NCBI GenBank assembly: GCA_021805825.1
Contig: JAJZEC010000024.1
Coordinates: forward strand, 1-49,249
From: Pseudomonadota bacterium
GTDB taxonomy: Bacteria > Pseudomonadota > Gammaproteobacteria > Burkholderiales > Burkholderiaceae_C
DNA: 49,249 bases
Direction: 5' to 3'
This document shows positions 1-7,796 of the stretch, one piece after another (position 1 is the first letter of the stretch; each line of letters starts with the position of its first letter). The position numbers were made by a program, and so were the translations under genes. Below the pieces are notes generated by a model. That model was not told where the DNA came from, did no database searches, and saw only the letters and a list, made by a program, of their open reading frames with translations.

Positions 1-417
1 GATCTCCACCAGGTGCGGCATCAGCCGATGCCGCCACGCGAAGGCTCGCGTGGGGTGGATGTTGAGTCGCTTGGCGGTCTTGCGCACGCTCAGGCCTTGC
101 CGCATGCACTCGGCGTACTCGAGCAGCAAGCTCTTGTCGCGCAGTCGGTTGAGCGTGGTTCCGGTCAGCCCCGTGAAGCTGCGGCAGCAGGTGGTGCATC
201 GGTAGCGCTGCTCGCCCGAGGCCGTTCTGCCCCAGCGTTGGATGCGCTCCTCGCCGCAGTGCGGGCATCGCCCGCCCTGCTGGACCTGGCCCGCCACGAG
301 CTCCTTGACCGCGGTGCGCTGCGACAGCGCAGCCACGCTGTCGCTCAGCTTTCGCAGCTGGTGCGAGCTGAGTTGCGTAAGCGACTCCACAAGTCGCTGG
401 AACTCCCGACGGCGCAT
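1..417 (-). CDS. IS1595-type transposase, N-terminal 139 codons only (runs off window edge)
   Basis: The minus frame is open from an ATG at 415-417 to the window edge. Near residues 51-76 it has a zinc ribbon of the form CPHCG followed about 20 residues later by CTTCC, and then a conserved stretch FTGLTGTTLNRLRDK. A helix-turn-helix-like segment (GLSVRKTAKRLNIHPTRAF) follows. This order is typical of the N-terminus of IS1595-family DDE transposases, where the ribbon binds the terminal repeats. The catalytic DDE part would lie outside the window. The element points away from the TolA-like fragment at 483-770, so its outer end must lie near 420-480. Whether the copy is intact cannot be judged. 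Confidence 0.8.
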   Translation of the reverse strand, partial: MRRREFQRLVESLTQLSSHQLRKLSDSVAALSQRTAVKELVAGQVQQGGRCPHCGEERIQRWGRTASGEQRYRCTTCCRSFTGLTGTTLNRLRDKSLLLEYAECMRQGLSVRKTAKRLNIHPTRAFAWRHRLMPHLVEI

Positions 418-482
418 GACCTGGCTCCGGTGTTAGGAGCCGCCGATTCTAGCCTCCCAACACGTTAGCGGAATAGAGCCTT

Positions 483-770
483 TTGAATGGTCCGTCGGGC
501 GGCTATGCCGGGCGCTTGGCCGCTCTGATCCGCGCGAATGTGAACTATCCCCATGCCGATCAGATCCAAGGCGACCCTAAGGTCACGCTCAGGGTCGAGC
601 TCGACCCGAACTCGGGCAAGGTTCTCGGCGTGACGGTGATGCGTTCCAGCGGTGTGCCGGACTGGGACTCCGCAGTGATCGACGCGATCAAGCGCGTCGG
701 GACGCTGCCCAGTGACCAGGGCCGCTGGTGGACCCCTATGGAAGTGGTCGCCGGTCCTCGCGACCATTAG
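483..770 (+). pseudogene. TolA/TonB C-terminal domain fragment
   Basis: The 95 residues read as one TonB/TolA C-terminal domain: GYAGRLAALIRANVNYP, a beta strand VTLRVELDP, and the signature SSGVPDWDSAVIDAIKR before a short C-terminal strand. In betaproteobacterial TolA this domain ends a protein of 300 or more residues with an N-terminal membrane helix and a long coiled stalk. Neither is present here. The only start is a TTG at 483, and a TAG lies in the same frame at 474-476, inside what should be the IS end. The likeliest reading is a tolA/tonB-like gene beheaded by the neighbouring insertion sequence. A free-standing small TonB-domain protein of the mobile element is the alternative. Confidence 0.6.
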
Positions 771-850
771 GCGCACCCCTCGGAGGAACCTTGGCCTCCC
801 CGTGAGGTGATCTCGGACACTGAGAGCGCGCCTGAATCACAGGGCTCACC

Positions 851-879
851 TTGTATTGATGAAATCGACGGCGTATATT
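851..879 (+). promoter_or_regulatory. Probable sigma-70 promoter of the small-gene run
   Basis: A weak -35 TTGTAT at 851-856 (three of six consensus bases) is followed by a 17-base spacer and a good -10 TATATT at 874-879. Transcription would begin near 886, about 20 bases before the ATG at 907. This locally A/T-rich stretch stands out in the high-GC surroundings and precedes five closely spaced plus-strand genes. Confidence 0.45.
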
Positions 880-906
880 TCAGCAAAACGGATCGGGAGG
901 AGCGCC

Positions 907-1224
907 ATGAATCAGCAGCAGCGTTTGGATGTCGGGCAGGTGGTACGCGTCGGCGCGCTCATCCTGACCGTACGCCTGGTGGTCCCGGGGATCGTCCCGG
1001 GTGTTCCCTGCATGTACCTGTTGCTCGACGCCAGCGGCGCGCTGGTGTTCAAGGCGATCGAGGGCGTCGGGATGTTCCAGATCAGCCACGCCGAGGCCAT
1101 CGACCTGATCGAGCGCAGCAGCGCAGTGGCCTTCCAGGAGGCGTCGCGGGCCATCGCCCACGCACGCGAAAGCTCGCGACTGGCGGCCTGGATCAACTGT
1201 CGCCTGAGTGAGTTGCGCGCATGA
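907..1224 (+). CDS. Hypothetical protein of mobile element (105 aa)
   Basis: The start at 907 was chosen because GGGAGGAGCGCC lies directly upstream; a longer in-frame start at 856 has no ribosome site. The protein begins MNQQQRLDVGQVVRVG, has a hydrophobic middle (ALILTVRLVVPGIVPGVPCMYLLL) and a helical C-terminal third rich in Ala and Ser. I do not recognise a family. The stop overlaps the start of the next gene (ATGA at 1221-1224), which implies translational coupling. It is first of five small genes of the type carried by phages and integrative elements. Confidence 0.6.
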   Translation: MNQQQRLDVGQVVRVGALILTVRLVVPGIVPGVPCMYLLLDASGALVFKAIEGVGMFQISHAEAIDLIERSSAVAFQEASRAIAHARESSRLAAWINCRLSELRA

Positions 1225-1439
1225 CGGATGAACAGCAGCCGAAGTCACGGCGCGGCGGCGCGCGCCCAGGTACTGGCGGCGCTCGGCCTGGTGCTGGCCG
1301 ACCGCGAGCGGAGGTCAAGAACGAGGGCCACCACATCACGCTGCCGCCGTGGGCGGTGGCTGCACTGCGCCGCTTGGGTGACGGCAGCATTTCGCGCGGC
1401 ATCGTGGCTGCGCTGGAGCGGCTCAAGCTGAAGGACTGA
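1221..1439 (+). CDS. Small basic GARPGAGRP protein, possibly ribbon-helix-helix-like (72 aa)
   Basis: The N-terminal half contains two Gly/Arg/Pro-rich repeats (GGARPGTG, GGARPGAGRP), a signature common in short phage and integrative-element proteins. The C-terminal half (HHITLPPWAVAALRRLGDG, then SISRGIVAALERL) has the strand-helix-helix pattern of small DNA-binding proteins. A DNA-binding or regulatory role is inferred from charge and pattern only. It overlaps the preceding gene by four bases. Confidence 0.6.
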   Translation: MTDEQQPKSRRGGARPGTGGARPGAGRPRAEVKNEGHHITLPPWAVAALRRLGDGSISRGIVAALERLKLKD

Positions 1440-1450
1440 ATTTCACCGCT

Positions 1451-1468
1451 GCCGGGCGGTTTCCCGGC
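1451..1468 (+). other. Intergenic hairpin
   Basis: GCCGGG at 1451-1456 pairs with CCCGGC at 1463-1468 around a six-base loop. No T-run follows, so it is not a standard terminator. It could slow or attenuate transcription between the gene ending at 1439 and the one beginning at 1543. Confidence 0.3.
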
Positions 1469-1542
1469 GATGAAGGCGGGCGAACGTGGTGTTCGAGCAC
1501 CGCGCCGCCCTGACCACAACCTGCACACAGGAGGTGCAAGCA

Positions 1543-2115
1543 ATGGCTACAGCCAATGGTAGTTCCGCGGGCTCTACGCTCGCCCAGCGGGATCTGCAGT
1601 CGATCCCATTCCAAGGCCACACGATCTACGTGTGGCGCCAGCCCGAGCCGACGAAGCACGCCTTCGCCTGGCGCGTGGTGCGCGACGTAGACCAGCAGGA
1701 GATTTCAGCCGGTGTGGCTGTCACTGACGCCGATGCGTGGAATGCCGCGCTCGCGCAGGTCCCGGGCGCCAGCCAAGTGCAGGAGCCGCCGGCTTTTGAC
1801 TTCAAGCGGTGGGGCAGCAGCCGGTGGGACCGCCTGCCGGACTACTCGGTCGAAGGGCTGCGGAACCTGGATCGCCTCAAGCCAGGAGATGCCTTGCGCC
1901 TCGAGGACATCAAGCACAGCGCTCGCGGGTTGCAATCCGTGCTGCGCGTGCTGATGGTGGCTGACATGCACGATCAGTGGTTCAACGATGGCGAGGAGGC
2001 GCAGCCGATCAGCGGCTTCGTCTCCGAGGGCCTTCGCCTCGCCGCCGATCAGCTGGCGCAGCGGATCGAGAGCGAGATCGACCGCATCGCCGAGTCGGAG
2101 GTTCGCCATGGCTGA
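1543..2115 (+). CDS. Hypothetical protein of mobile element (190 aa)
   Basis: The ATG at 1543 is preceded by a strong ribosome site (CAGGAGGTGCAAGCA), which is why it is preferred over an in-frame ATG at 1486. The protein is soluble and acidic overall. It has an N-terminal strand-rich part (FQGHTIYVWRQPEPTKHAF) and a helical C-terminal half. No family is recognised. Its stop overlaps the next gene by eight bases. The company of short unknown genes, an AlpA-type regulator and a nearby IS suggests a phage or ICE accessory gene. Confidence 0.6.
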   Translation: MATANGSSAGSTLAQRDLQSIPFQGHTIYVWRQPEPTKHAFAWRVVRDVDQQEISAGVAVTDADAWNAALAQVPGASQVQEPPAFDFKRWGSSRWDRLPDYSVEGLRNLDRLKPGDALRLEDIKHSARGLQSVLRVLMVADMHDQWFNDGEEAQPISGFVSEGLRLAADQLAQRIESEIDRIAESEVRHG

Positions 2116-2869
2116 CGACCTGGAATACCGCCGGTGCTACGGACTGGACCTGATCGTGGGCACGAAGGAGCAAATTCAGAGCTTCGGCATCGGGCTGAAC
2201 GTTGCCTTTCCCGACGAGGATGGCGCTCCCGAGTACAGCATCGAAACCGTCGACCCTCGCGGCTTCCGCGTGATGGTCTACAAGCGGCCGCGCGGGCGCT
2301 TTGAGGCTCGCGTCCATTTCCCGAACGTGCATGAATACCCGCAACCCTGGAGTGTCGGCAGCGAGAGGGAGGGCATCGAGGTCTGGCCTGGGGTCAAGAA
2401 GACTGCGCAAACGCGTCTCGACGCATTCACCGGCTCGGGCGATGCGTTGGTAGCGGCAGGGATCGTCCGCGAGGAACAACTCCCCCGGCCAGGGCGTGTG
2501 CGCTCGACGTCCATAACGTGGCGAGCTGATGGAACGATCGCCTCCCAAGGCAGCAACGACCACGGCCGCCTCGGGAACGTCTCCATCTTCAGGCATGGCA
2601 AGAATCGGTTCACCGTCCACATCTCGGTCTCGATGGAAGAACGGGAACGGCGCGGGCAGGCCAAAGAGGATGCGCTGGACGCTGCACGAGAGACTTGGAA
2701 GCGACAGGTCGAAGCCATGCCTCAGCCGGCCATGCTGGAGCGCCTTCCGCAATGGCAGCTGAATCGCCTCGCGACCGTCGAAGTCGTGCCGTTCCAGCCG
2801 CGCTCGAATGTCATCAACATGCAGGGATGGAAGGCCGCGCGCAGTATGAAGGAGGCGCACCATGGCTGA
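2108..2869 (+). CDS. Hypothetical protein of mobile element (253 aa)
   Basis: The start is the ATG inside the end of the previous gene (ATGGCTGA at 2108-2115). The 253-residue product has no signal peptide or membrane segment. It has a mixed alpha/beta first two thirds with several aromatic strands (VMVYKRPRGRFEARVHF, VSIFRHGKNRFTVHISVSM) and a long charged helix near the C-terminus (EERERRGQAKEDALDAARE). No known domain is recognised. Coupling on both sides shows it belongs to one transcript with its neighbours. Confidence 0.6.
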   Translation: MADDLEYRRCYGLDLIVGTKEQIQSFGIGLNVAFPDEDGAPEYSIETVDPRGFRVMVYKRPRGRFEARVHFPNVHEYPQPWSVGSEREGIEVWPGVKKTAQTRLDAFTGSGDALVAAGIVREEQLPRPGRVRSTSITWRADGTIASQGSNDHGRLGNVSIFRHGKNRFTVHISVSMEERERRGQAKEDALDAARETWKRQVEAMPQPAMLERLPQWQLNRLATVEVVPFQPRSNVINMQGWKAARSMKEAHHG

Positions 2870-3062
2870 GCCCACCAAGGAAGACGTCGCCGCCGCGGAG
2901 CGCGCCCTGCTGCACGCCCTGACCATGGCTCGGGCAGTCCGGCGGATCGTTGAGCACGCACTGCCGGAGGACGCCAGCGACGCCGGCGAGGACCGCGTCA
3001 GCGCCACGGAGCTGCTGGCCATGATCGAGCGAGAGGCCAGCGAGGCGCTGGAGCGGCTCTAG
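2862..3062 (+). CDS. Hypothetical small helical protein (66 aa)
   Basis: This is a very short, highly charged, all-helical protein (MAEPTKEDVAAAERALLHA to EREASEALERL). It starts inside the stop of the preceding gene and ends just before a rho-independent terminator, so it is the last gene of the run that begins at 907. No family is recognised. It may be a small accessory or structural partner. Confidence 0.55.
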   Translation: MAEPTKEDVAAAERALLHALTMARAVRRIVEHALPEDASDAGEDRVSATELLAMIEREASEALERL

Positions 3063-3087
3063 GAGGAGCGCCAGCGCGGCAATCGCC

Positions 3088-3111
3088 AACCCGGCCGCGT
3101 GCCGGGTTTTT
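3088..3111 (+). terminator. Rho-independent terminator
   Basis: AACCCGGC at 3088-3095 pairs perfectly with GCCGGGTT at 3101-3108 around the loop CGCGT, and the 3' side runs into six T residues (3106-3111). It ends the plus-strand run 907-3062 and separates it from the AlpA-like gene. Confidence 0.8.
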
Positions 3112-3138
3112 CACGCGTCATCCAGCCTGAGGCAAAGC

Positions 3139-3369
3139 ATGAACCAGAAGCTACTTGTGACCGACCGCGAAGCCGCGGCGATGCTCAGCATGGGCCGCTC
3201 GACGTTCCGCGAGAAGGTGCGCGCCGGCATGCTTCCGCCCCCGGTGCGACTCGGAGGCCTCACCCGCTGGCGCGTGGCGGATCTGGTGCGCGCGATCGAG
3301 GGGGCAACCTCAGAAGCGATCGATCCTTCGCCGACTCATCAGGGTGCGCATGGGAAACAGCTCGCGTGA
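3139..3369 (+). CDS. AlpA/excisionase-like helix-turn-helix protein (76 aa)
   Basis: The sequence LLVTDREAAAMLSMGRSTF, then VRAGMLPPPVRLGG and TRWRVADLVRAIE, matches the winged-helix HTH_17/AlpA pattern: a recognition helix, a Pro-containing wing, and an aromatic Trp before the last helix. Such proteins act as excisionases or activators beside tyrosine integrases in P4-like elements. GAGG seven bases upstream supports the start at 3139. No integrase gene is found next to it, so the element appears incomplete or has lost that part. Confidence 0.75.
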   Translation: MNQKLLVTDREAAAMLSMGRSTFREKVRAGMLPPPVRLGGLTRWRVADLVRAIEGATSEAIDPSPTHQGAHGKQLA

Positions 3370-3545
3370 GGGTGCGGCCATACTCAAGCGGTGGGGCCAC
3401 GCGCGGCGCGAAGCCTTGAGCGCAGTGTTTCTGTAACGTAGGTCAATCACCCATGAAGCATGTGAAATGCCGGTAAACAGCTCACCCGGGCGACCAAACT
3501 TGCTGTTTCCCTGACACACGTCTTGGCCCGCTGCGCGTGTTTACC

Positions 3546-3566
3546 TGACACAGCAAAGTTGTGTCA
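3546..3566. repeat. Inverted repeat TGACACA/TGTGTCA
   Basis: TGACACA at 3546-3552 and its exact complement at 3560-3566 are separated by seven bases. Additional direct copies sit at 3512-3518 and 3671-3677. Clustered copies of one short motif are usual for transposase or integrase binding at element ends; which element this came from is not known. Confidence 0.5.
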
Positions 3567-4013
3567 GAAACGCGAGCGTTCCCCCATTTGAGTAAGTCCG
3601 AATTTTGCACTTGGCCCGAAAGGTGTGCTCCAACTCGAGCGCAAAAAGCTGCCGCCGAGACCGCCCTAACTGACACAAGGTCGCCGGGGCAAAATGAAGG
3701 GCATCCGGGACCGTTCCAAGGCGCTGCCGTCTGTGTAGGTCGCGCCCGTGGACGCTCGGGGCACCTGTCGACGCACCCGGTCGACCCGGTTGGATGTGCG
3801 GACTGTGCGCCGGGGGCTCAGGGGGCAGGGCGTGGCTCGTGACGGTACATCTGGCGGTACATCTCGCGAAGGTGCCATGGAAAAACCCAGAAAATCAGTC
3901 TCCTAGGCAATTTTCGTTGTTGCTGTACCACCACCAATTCGGCGTCCAAGCGCGGCGTCCAAGCGGCTTCCAAGCGGCTTCCCAGGATGGCCGCGAGGGG
4001 CTCCCATGTCCCG

Positions 4014-4039
4014 TGGCTCCTGGCGACCAGCAGGAGCCA
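4014..4039. promoter_or_regulatory. Perfect 9-base inverted repeat upstream of MFS exporter
   Basis: TGGCTCCTG at 4014-4022 is exactly complementary to CAGGAGCCA at 4031-4039, with an eight-base centre. No T-run follows. It lies about 200 bases upstream of the exporter start and could be an operator or a transcript hairpin; neither is proven. Confidence 0.3.
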
Positions 4040-4234
4040 GGAGGACGCAACCTCGGCAGCGCTTGCCGGACAGTCCCCATGCGTTTCTTCCGACATGCGT
4101 CGGAGCTGACGCCCTGCGCGTTTCGCCAGGCCGAAGGACAATGGCGGATTCGACCATCGCGAATGCGGGCTCGCGGCATTCGCTGTGCGCGGTACGCGGC
4201 ATGGGGTCGGCGAGCCTTCGATCGGGTCAATACC

Positions 4235-5803
4235 ATGGTTTCCATTCCAACGCGGCCGCTGCCGGACGCCTCGTCGCCGCTCGGGGCCGAACGGGGTTCG
4301 CGGCATCACGGCTGGGCGCTGGCGATGCTGCTGGTCGGCGCGATCCTGCCTCCGCTGGACTATTTCATCGTCAACCTGGCGCTTCCGGCCATTCGCGACG
4401 GGCTCGGCGCCAGCGACTCGCAGCTGCAGTTCGTGATCTCCGCCTACGCCTGCGCGAACGCGGTGGTGCTGATCACCGGCGGGCGACTCGGCGACCTGTA
4501 CGGACGCAAGCGCATGTTCCTGATCGCGATGGCGGGCTTCGTCGCCGCGTCGGCGTTGTGCGGGCTGGCGCCGAGCGCCGGCGTGCTGGTGGCCGGGCGC
4601 GTGCTGCAGGGCGTGTTCGCGGCCACGCTGACGCCGCAGGTGCTGGCGACCATCCGCAGCGTGTTCAGCGCGCGCGAGCAGGTGCGGGTGATGGGGCTGT
4701 TCGGCTTCGTCTACGGCGTCGCGGCGGTGGTTGGACAACTCGGCGGCGGCGCGCTGATCAGCCTGCATCCCTTCGGCCTGGGCTGGCGCGCCATCTTCCT
4801 GGTCAACCTGCCGATCGGGCTGGTCGCGCTGCTGGGCAGTTGGCGCCACCTGCCGGAAAGCCGCCCGCCGCGCGGCGCCAGCATCGACCTGCCGGGAACC
4901 ATCCTGCTGTCCGGCCTGCTGCTGCTGCTGATCGTCGCGCTGACCCGCGGCCCGGAGCAGGGCTGGCCGTCATGGACGCGCTGGAGCCTGGCGGCGGCGG
5001 CCCTGCTGCTGCCGCTGTTCGTGCATGTCGAGCGCCGCCGGCTGGACGCCGGGCAGGATCCGCTGACCGACCTGCGACTGTTCGGCAACCCCGTGTTCAC
5101 GCTCGGCCTGCTGCTGGCCTTCCTGTTCTACTGGATGAGCGTGTTCTTCATGGGATTCGGCATCTACCTGCAGGCGGGGCTGCGCTGGAGCCCGCTGCAA
5201 TCGGGGCTGGCGATCCTGCCCTTCGGCCTGGGCTTCCTGGCGGCGCCGCTGCTGTTGCCGCGCCTGGGGTCGCGCCTGGGCGCGCACGGCACGCTGAGCC
5301 TGAGTTTCGGGCTGCTGGCGGCGGGGCTCGCGCTGGCGGCGTGGCGCGCCGGTAGCGAGGCGCCGGGCGCCTTGTTCTACGCCGGGCTGGCGATCGCCGG
5401 CGCCGGCCAGGGCCTGACCCTGCCGTCGGTGCTGCGCATCGTGCTGGCCGAGGTGGCGCCGGAGCGCGCGGGGGTGGCCTCGGGAATGATCACTGCGACC
5501 CTGCAGATCGGCTCGGCGGTGGGCGCGGCGGTGCTCGGCGGTGTGTTCTTCGCGGCGCTGGGAGCGCACCCGGTCGCGATCGACTACCTGCGCGCCTTCC
5601 GGCTTTCGCTGCACGACCTGGTGCTGCTGCTGCTCGCCTGTTTCGCGCTGACCCTGCTGTTCGTGCCGCTGCAGGCGCGTCGCCGCAAGGCCGCCGAAGC
5701 GGCCGCGCAGCGGCCGGCTCAGGCCCGCATGCTGCCGGTGCGCATGCATCGATCGTGCCTCGATGGCGCCTCGCCCGGCAGCGAAGGCGACTGCTGTCCG
5801 TAG
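4235..5803 (+). CDS. MFS exporter, DHA2 (EmrB/QacA) type, 522 aa
   Basis: This is an inner-membrane drug:proton antiporter-type protein. The start at 4235 is chosen because upstream codons give soluble non-homologous residues, while MVSIPTRPLP leads into the first helix. Residues 40-53 carry LDYFIVNLALPAI, the DHA2 motif usually written LDxTIVNVALP. Residues 83-93 carry motif A (GRLGDLYGRKR). Some 14 hydrophobic segments follow, matching the 14-helix DHA2 class and its usual length. The substrate cannot be told. No membrane-fusion or outer-membrane partner is adjacent, so it probably works alone. The last 40 or so residues are a basic cytoplasmic tail. Confidence 0.88.
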   Translation: MVSIPTRPLPDASSPLGAERGSRHHGWALAMLLVGAILPPLDYFIVNLALPAIRDGLGASDSQLQFVISAYACANAVVLITGGRLGDLYGRKRMFLIAMAGFVAASALCGLAPSAGVLVAGRVLQGVFAATLTPQVLATIRSVFSAREQVRVMGLFGFVYGVAAVVGQLGGGALISLHPFGLGWRAIFLVNLPIGLVALLGSWRHLPESRPPRGASIDLPGTILLSGLLLLLIVALTRGPEQGWPSWTRWSLAAAALLLPLFVHVERRRLDAGQDPLTDLRLFGNPVFTLGLLLAFLFYWMSVFFMGFGIYLQAGLRWSPLQSGLAILPFGLGFLAAPLLLPRLGSRLGAHGTLSLSFGLLAAGLALAAWRAGSEAPGALFYAGLAIAGAGQGLTLPSVLRIVLAEVAPERAGVASGMITATLQIGSAVGAAVLGGVFFAALGAHPVAIDYLRAFRLSLHDLVLLLLACFALTLLFVPLQARRRKAAEAAAQRPAQARMLPVRMHRSCLDGASPGSEGDCCP

Positions 5804-5852
5804 GGGTGCTCGCGAGCGCGGCGCCAGTACGCGTCCAGCGCCGGACGGGGAC

Positions 5853-5871
5853 ACGTTGCCTGAGGAGTGGA
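5853..5871 (+). repeat. Direct repeat, left copy, flanking nuclease-helicase gene
   Basis: This 19-base sequence (ACGTTGC, two variable positions around T, then AGGAGTGGA) matches 7969-7987 at 17 of 19 positions in the same orientation. Weaker similarity continues downstream (CATGCG and a G-rich tract). The two copies bracket the single gene 5931-7796. Confidence 0.6.
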
Positions 5872-5930
5872 GTCGTGCGCCGTGGCAGCATGCGGGAAGG
5901 CCCGGGGCGCACCAAGGTGAAACTGCGCCT

Positions 5931-7796
5931 TCACGTCGCAGCCAATCGACCTCGAAGAAATTCCCGCGTCTCCTCGTCGGTGCAGTAGACGTAGCACCCC
6001 TTCATGCCGCGGGTCATCAGGGTTCGGTAGGTGTTCTTGATGATGCGATCGGTTTCGGCCAGGGTCGCCAGGGGTTCGGCGCGCAAGCGGGTGCGCCATC
6101 CCCTGATGCTTCGATCCCGCCGGTCGCGCGCGGCGGGCGAGGTGATGATGCGGCCGTTGCGCGCCACCAGGTCGGGGCCCACGATCACTCCGATGTACTC
6201 GACTTCAAGGCCTTGGCAGGTGTGAATGCATCCGACCTCGGAAATCGACTCGGGCGCAATGATCCATAGGCCGCCATCGCGGTCGAGATTCCAGCGCCGC
6301 CGATAGCCGTCGCCAATCACGATATCCCATGCCTCTGGATTTCCTTTGCTGATCCACGGCCAGCAGTAGCCGGCGACCACCCGCGCCTTGTTGCTCCCAT
6401 TGCGCGCTTCGATGGCCGCGTGGAGATCCTGCGGCCGGTCGAAGACACGGAAGTCGAAGTCCCGAGGCGACAGGGTGGCGTTGGCCGTCTCGTGGATCCC
6501 CAGCACGTCGTCGAGCCAGGCGATGTAGCCGTCCGAGCCGCGGCATCGGAATTGCGACGCGAGTTGGCATTCGACGATGGTGGTGCCCGGCCTGGCGGCT
6601 GCGAAATCCCGGATGATCTGCCGGCTGCCGACGTCCTGCAGGGTCACGCGCTGATCTTCATCGATGAAGAAGATCGTGCAGCGCGCTGCGCGAATCAATT
6701 CCTTGACCTGATGGTCTCCGAGGTTGCCGTACAGGCCGCTTTTCTCGTTGAGCCTGTGTGCTTCGTCGACGATCAGCACGTCGAAGGAGTTTTCCTCGGC
6801 ATCGACGAATGCGCCGGAGCCCTTGAACCACTCCGAGTAGCGCGTGCGGGTCATCGTCCCCACCAGACGGGCCTCGAAGACCTTGCGTGGAGCGGCATTC
6901 CTGGAGACGTAGCGCACGTTCAGGCGCTGCTGGGTCAGTGCGACCAGAAGATTGATCGCCAGTACCGTCTTGCCCGTGCCCGGGCCACCCTGGATGATCA
7001 GAACCTGCGGCTTCCCCGCCGAAGCCTTCCGAGCCGCCGAAAGCGCGGCTTCGTAGACCTCCTTCTGGTCATCGATCAGGACGAACTCCGGCCTGCCGCG
7101 CAGCATGGCACCGAGGCTGTCGGCCAGTGCCCTGGAAGGGCGCATGCGCCCTTCGGCCAGTTCGTGCAGTATCAGGCCACGATCTCCGCGCGATACATGC
7201 CGCCTGATGAACGCGCGCAGCGCGGCCTTCTCGGATCCGCCTTTGAGAAACAGCGGCGCCTGCTCGATATACGGCGCGTACCGGCCAGCGTCGATGATTC
7301 CATCACGACGATAGTTGTGCAGGTAGGCGCAGGGAGCAATACCGATCCGGCCCTCGTAGACCGCCTCGTTGAATCCCTGCAGCAGCGACGCATACGACCA
7401 GGCCTGATAGCTCGGATGAACCACCTCCCGCAGCCCGCCGCCGAGACGGGTCACGACGATGGCGTCCTTTTCGGTGGCCTGCGCCTTTTCCCATTGCTTG
7501 AGCTCCACGATCACCGCGCTCTTGCCGCCCGAGGCATCGATTCCGGAAAGGGTCACGTCGATGCGTTTGGAACTATGCGGGATGTGCAGTTCCACGGCGA
7601 CGCCCATGTCGTCGGGGATTCCGTCGCCGTTCAGCACGCTGGCGAAACGCAGCAGTGAATCCCGCCAGGACGCGACCTCCGCACGCCCGACATGGTGGCC
7701 GGTCTTGCACGTGAATTGCTCGAGGATGATCTCCTCGATGTCGGAGTCGAAGGTGTCGCTGAGGAATTGCCTTTTGTCTGCCTCGTAGACGATCAC
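5931..7796 (-). CDS. PD-(D/E)XK nuclease fused to DUF2075-type SF1 helicase (621 aa), defence candidate
   Basis: The start is the GTG at 7796, which has AGGAGGT four bases upstream; frames beyond it lack family character. Residues 1-180 look like a restriction-type nuclease: ELHIP, then RIDVTLSG (D80) and AVIVELKQW (E98-x-K100), the D...ExK pattern. Residues 235-621 form an SF1-like ATPase of the DUF2075/Schlafen-helicase type. They carry a Walker A GGPGTGKT (270-277), a Walker B LIVDEAH (D344, E345), a motif III-like FIDEDQRV, a motif V-like HTCQGLEVEY and a C-terminal YRTLMTRGMKG (motif VI). It stands alone, without methylase or partner, between accessory DNA and exported-protein genes. A role in phage or plasmid defence is inferred from architecture and location, not shown. 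Confidence 0.8.
   Translation of the reverse strand: MIVYEADKRQFLSDTFDSDIEEIILEQFTCKTGHHVGRAEVASWRDSLLRFASVLNGDGIPDDMGVAVELHIPHSSKRIDVTLSGIDASGGKSAVIVELKQWEKAQATEKDAIVVTRLGGGLREVVHPSYQAWSYASLLQGFNEAVYEGRIGIAPCAYLHNYRRDGIIDAGRYAPYIEQAPLFLKGGSEKAALRAFIRRHVSRGDRGLILHELAEGRMRPSRALADSLGAMLRGRPEFVLIDDQKEVYEAALSAARKASAGKPQVLIIQGGPGTGKTVLAINLLVALTQQRLNVRYVSRNAAPRKVFEARLVGTMTRTRYSEWFKGSGAFVDAEENSFDVLIVDEAHRLNEKSGLYGNLGDHQVKELIRAARCTIFFIDEDQRVTLQDVGSRQIIRDFAAARPGTTIVECQLASQFRCRGSDGYIAWLDDVLGIHETANATLSPRDFDFRVFDRPQDLHAAIEARNGSNKARVVAGYCWPWISKGNPEAWDIVIGDGYRRRWNLDRDGGLWIIAPESISEVGCIHTCQGLEVEYIGVIVGPDLVARNGRIITSPAARDRRDRSIRGWRTRLRAEPLATLAETDRIIKNTYRTLMTRGMKGCYVYCTDEETREFLRGRLAAT

Larger units (their letters stand above)
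3370..4234. other. Gene-free stretch with short direct and inverted repeats
   Basis: I find no convincing gene in these 865 bases; the open frames have no family signature or ribosome site. The stretch holds four copies of TGACACA or its complement (3512-3518, 3546-3552, 3560-3566, 3671-3677), two copies of CGGTACATCT twelve bases apart (3843-3852, 3855-3864), and a TCCAAGCG-type repeat near 3950-3990. A 9-base inverted repeat lies at 4014-4039. It looks like the eroded edge of one or more mobile elements upstream of the MFS gene. Confidence 0.6.

Noticed and set aside
3482-3842. Two small overlapping open frames in the gene-free stretch
   Set aside because: They have no ribosome site, no recognisable domain, and are built from the repeat region.
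3794-4234. An N-terminal extension of the MFS exporter frame by 147 codons
   Set aside because: The extension has no homology character, covers repeat-rich gene-free DNA, and the exporter N-terminus begins naturally at 4235.
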